Shown: piece after piece, positions 61,292-64,000 of the stretch | How positions within the stretch are numbered: position 1 is the first letter of the stretch | Layout of the letters: each line of letters starts with the position of its first letter | Assembly (NCBI GenBank): GCA_045534265.1 | Contig: JAZSJH010000007.1 | Location: 1 to 64,000 of the forward strand | Direction: 5' to 3' | Origin: CAKVLS01 sp045534265 | GTDB taxonomy: Bacteria; Bacillota; Clostridia; Christensenellales; UBA1242 | Length of the DNA stretch: 64,000 nt | Notes under the pieces: model-generated | The model's database searches: none | What the model was told of the DNA's origin: nothing | The model's input: the letters and a program-made list of their open reading frames with translations, nothing else | Translations under genes and position numbers: made by a program

Positions 61292-61394
61292 ATTTTTTCT
61301 CCTATAAAAAGTATACCATAATTACAAAATTTTAATAACAAAAAATCATAAGTTTATTGTGGTAAAAGATAAATTTTGAGCTGATTTTTTGTAA

Positions 61395-61428
61395 TAAAAA
61401 AATGTGGGTAGCCCCACATCTTTTTTTT
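61395..61428. terminator. Terminator of the 61431 gene
   Basis: ATGTGGG (61402-61408) pairs with CCCACAT (61413-61419) inside A and T runs, so it may act in both directions. Confidence 0.88.
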
Positions 61429-61430
61429 GA

Positions 61431-61835
61431 TTATAGTTCTTTTTCTTTATTTTCAGCAACGTATTTTTTTGCAAGCATAAGTTCGATTACTGATAGGTAA
61501 ACAAACAAACCAGCAAGGAAAGATGCAAATACATAAACATACGCAGAAAACAAAGCTGCAAATATAAATGCAAATACAGAAGATAAAAGTACAAAAACAA
61601 TAAGAACATATTTTAGTACATTGCTAAATAACTTGTTAACAACAAATTGTCTTGCTATAAGAGCAGCAGTTGCAAGACCAGCACAACAAACGAAAAAGAC
61701 AAAAATAGTTTTTTCTAAGTGGTCTGTTGCAAGTGGCAAACTTGTAGAGTATGTTATGATAATAGTTGCAAGTGAAAATACAAGTATAAAAAATGCTATA
61801 TCGTGAGTGATAGTTTTTAGTTTTGGTTGAGCCAT
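61431..61835 (-). CDS. Small four-helix membrane protein, unknown
   Basis: 134 residues with four hydrophobic helices (about 10-30, 42-60, 70-90, 95-120) and a charged C-terminus (AKKYVAENKEKEL). No family recognised. The SD AAGGAGA precedes the ATG. It stands alone between ldh and the rhomboid gene. Confidence 0.72.
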   Translation of the reverse strand: MAQPKLKTITHDIAFFILVFSLATIIITYSTSLPLATDHLEKTIFVFFVCCAGLATAALIARQFVVNKLFSNVLKYVLIVFVLLSSVFAFIFAALFSAYVYVFASFLAGLFVYLSVIELMLAKKYVAENKEKEL

Positions 61836-62012
61836 AATAAATCTCCTTAAACAAAAAATTGTTATACAATATTATAATTTTTATTTGGCTTTTTGTAAAG
61901 CATTTAGCCACCTTGTAAAAAATCATTTTATCAGGCCTATTTTAATTTTTATAGTAAATAACACTTTTGTTTTTGTCTACAAAAATGTTATACTAACAGC
62001 AGAGGTAAAATT

Positions 62013-63380
62013 ATGGCATTTTTTGACGACAAAAGCAAAAAGCTTACTTGGTTTACTAGAAATTATTTTTTTCTTGGAACATTACTATTTGTAATGCTTA
62101 ACATATTACTTTTTGTATGTTTTGGAAATTCTTGGGAAGAAATTTATGGCAATGTAAATAATGTATGGGGAAAGCCTTTTGAATTTAGCAATTTATTAAG
62201 AGCAATTTTTAACACTATATCACACTCTGATTGGGAACACGTATTGTTTAATATGTTATTCTTTGCTGTTGCTGCAATATATATCGAAAGAAAAATGGGT
62301 TCAATAACCTTTATTATGTTTATTTTGGGTGCAATGGTATTTGACGCTTCGATTACAACCGCAACAGACCTTGCCCTTAATTGGCATGGGTGGTCAGGCA
62401 TTGTTTATATTACACAATTTTATGTTTTTATTGATTATTGTTTTTCTTTCCAAAAAGCAAAAAGGAATAAATTCAATATAATTTTTGGGGCTATTGTATG
62501 TTTTATTTCTTATGCTTCAATGGCAGGAGATATCAAAGATGGTAAATTAATTGTTTATGGATATCCACATGGACTTGTTTATAATGCAGGACATTATTCT
62601 GCAGCCCTTGCAGGAATAATCCTTGCGTTAATTATTCACCTAACCCAACTTAGAGTATCAAGACAAATGCAATATGTCGAAATAGAAAAGCCCACTAACT
62701 CAAAAGCAATAAAAATTACTTATGCTTGCATAGCTATAGTTATGGCTTTGCTTTCTTGTGGCACAACTCTTGCGGCATTGAGCGCAGACAAAAGGTCTGA
62801 TATTATGTGTTCAATAACTTTTGACAGTAGCGTAGATACCTTTGACCAAAAACTTGAAAAAGATTTTGCAACAGAAAAAAATAGGTCTTATGAATCTATC
62901 GCAAGGGAGTGGTTAAATACAATTCCTTATATAGAAAGAAAAAACTACGCTTACGAATTTTATTTTGACCAAAAATACACTCAAGGTTTTGTTAAAGATT
63001 ACAATACAAAAAATTCTTGTTACAGAGCGCCTTGGGGTAGAGGTGAATTTGTTCCATTAAAAGAAAATAAGGACAAAACAATTTATGTCAAAACATACGA
63101 AATATGCTATGTCCAATTTGAAGATTATTCTTTGTATATAAACGGGGATTTTCCAAGAAGTTTTGAAAAAGAAAACTTGTATTACGATTATGTTTATACA
63201 GACAGAACTATTGTTGAGAAAAATGGTACTTTGAGATTCCAAATAACATCTGCAAAATATTCTTTAGACGCACTTGCATTATATCTAAATGGCACAGAAA
63301 TAGTGAGAGACCAAGAAGGATATTATAAAATAGAAAACATATCAGAAGATATAAAAATAACGTTTGAATTAAAATCATAA
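62013..63380 (+). CDS. Rhomboid-family intramembrane serine protease with extra C-terminal domain
   Basis: 455 residues. The first 220 or so have six to seven membrane helices with rhomboid hallmarks: H71 and H76 with N80 (SHSDWEHVLFN), the serine motif GWSG at 126-129 with catalytic Ser128, and catalytic His194 in NAGHYSAALAG. The final 220 residues form a soluble, probably extracytoplasmic domain with Tyr-rich beta strands that I do not recognise. Rhomboids cleave membrane proteins within the bilayer. The SD GAGG precedes the ATG. Confidence 0.82.
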   Translation: MAFFDDKSKKLTWFTRNYFFLGTLLFVMLNILLFVCFGNSWEEIYGNVNNVWGKPFEFSNLLRAIFNTISHSDWEHVLFNMLFFAVAAIYIERKMGSITFIMFILGAMVFDASITTATDLALNWHGWSGIVYITQFYVFIDYCFSFQKAKRNKFNIIFGAIVCFISYASMAGDIKDGKLIVYGYPHGLVYNAGHYSAALAGIILALIIHLTQLRVSRQMQYVEIEKPTNSKAIKITYACIAIVMALLSCGTTLAALSADKRSDIMCSITFDSSVDTFDQKLEKDFATEKNRSYESIAREWLNTIPYIERKNYAYEFYFDQKYTQGFVKDYNTKNSCYRAPWGRGEFVPLKENKDKTIYVKTYEICYVQFEDYSLYINGDFPRSFEKENLYYDYVYTDRTIVEKNGTLRFQITSAKYSLDALALYLNGTEIVRDQEGYYKIENISEDIKITFELKS

Positions 63381-63415
63381 AAAAAAGGTAAAAGAATTTT
63401 TCTTTTACCTTTTTA
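63381..63415. terminator. Bidirectional terminator between the rhomboid and GNAT genes
   Basis: GGTAAAAGAA (63387-63396) pairs with TTCTTTTACC (63400-63409), with A7 and T5 outside. Confidence 0.9.
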
Positions 63416-63423
63416 TTATAAAA

Positions 63424-63951
63424 TTATTTAGTCAAATCAATCATAATCTCAACGCAAGGGTCAGACTTTCCAAATTTTATAGAATCAAACTCTTGAGTTA
63501 CCACAAAGCCAAGATCATAAAAAACTTTTAACGCTTTTTCTCTTGATTTTGGAACAGAATCATATAGATTGTTTACACCGTTTTGTTTTGCGGTTTTGAT
63601 AAATTCTGCCATTGCAGGGCACATATATCCTTGTCCTTGAAATTTTGAGTGAATAACAATGCCCATCATATATCTTCCGTCTTCGATTTTGTGATAGTTA
63701 AGGTATCCAACAAAGTTGCCTGTTTCGCTATCTTGAATATATGCGTAGTATGAGTTTTTATCTTTTAATTTTTTGTCTAGCCAAAACTCCCATTCACTTT
63801 CTGGAAAATCAATACAGCCTGTGTCGTAGTGATAACCGCTGTATGTTACGTCATAACCTGCGTTATAACTCATAGTTTCTGGGTCTTTCATACACGCTTG
63901 TCTAAACCACAAATCTTCTACTTTTGGTATATATAAATTTACTTTTTTCAT
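63424..63951 (-). CDS. GNAT-family N-acetyltransferase (RimJ/RimL-like)
   Basis: 175 residues. The acetyl-CoA motif is GIVIHSKFQGQGYMCPAM (about 96-113) and the closing motif ALKVFYDLGFVV. The N-terminus (KVEDLWFRQACMKDPETM) resembles the RimJ/RimL type, which acts on protein N-termini or small amines. AAAGGACG precedes the ATG. The remaining 49 bases to the window end hold only upstream sequence. Confidence 0.85.
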   Translation of the reverse strand: MKKVNLYIPKVEDLWFRQACMKDPETMSYNAGYDVTYSGYHYDTGCIDFPESEWEFWLDKKLKDKNSYYAYIQDSETGNFVGYLNYHKIEDGRYMMGIVIHSKFQGQGYMCPAMAEFIKTAKQNGVNNLYDSVPKSREKALKVFYDLGFVVTQEFDSIKFGKSDPCVEIMIDLTK

Positions 63952-64000
63952 AAGGTTTCGTCCTTTATTGAATATTTATATTGTGAGATATTACACCCAC

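Overview
This window looks like the replication-origin neighbourhood of an AT-rich, Gram-positive-type bacterium, most likely Bacillota and plausibly a Clostridia-like anaerobe. The rank is inferred from gene order and protein style; no rRNA is present to confirm it. It uses the standard bacterial code: TGA ends several genes. Ordinary SD sequences and extended -10 promoters (TGnTATAAT) are common.

Region 1 (1-18.2 kb) lies almost entirely on the minus strand. It holds a 3'-truncated ftsH, a long CvpA-like membrane protein, and a 2.5 kb AT-rich non-coding stretch with five parS sites about 180 bp apart. parB and parA follow, then a plus-strand PHP-domain protein with a histone-H1-like tail. 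The rest is the classic rsmG-mnmG-(histidine phosphatase)-mnmE, tdk and jag-yidC-yidD-rnpA-rpmH set.

Region 2 (18.2-29.4 kb) is the origin. It contains an unrecognised acidic-tailed protein with its own strong promoter, dnaN and dnaA on the minus strand, then recF, a zinc-ribbon membrane protein, gyrB and gyrA. Relative to the usual rpmH-dnaA-dnaN-recF-gyrB-gyrA order, the dnaA-dnaN cassette appears inverted. DnaA boxes lie between dnaN and dnaA and inside the dnaA promoter. Gene strand flips here from mostly minus to mostly plus, as expected for an origin.

Region 3 (29.4-64 kb) is a mixed housekeeping and accessory arm, mostly plus strand. It carries a microprotein cluster, an ABC-F ATPase, a 2-hydroxyacid-dehydrogenase-like protein with key residues missing and a PflA-like radical SAM protein. 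Next come a MarR regulator with a heterodimeric ABC exporter, several unrecognised proteins and a lipoyl-less E2-like acyltransferase. A 1051-residue fusion of PLP decarboxylase, GNAT-like domain and agmatine deiminase follows. Then come IspH translationally coupled to a helicase with membrane segments, a eukaryotic-type glycogen branching enzyme, tRNA-Arg(ACG) and a FtsX-type ABC transporter. VanZ-like and rhomboid membrane proteins, L-lactate dehydrogenase and three GNAT acetyltransferases complete the window.

The strongest leads are the regularly spaced parS array in a gene-free centromere-like region, the triple-domain polyamine-type fusion, four genes whose promoters place the transcription start at or next to the AUG (leaderless mRNAs), the inverted dnaA-dnaN cassette, and the membrane-segment helicase coupled to ispH. 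No CRISPR array, prophage, transposase or rRNA operon was seen.
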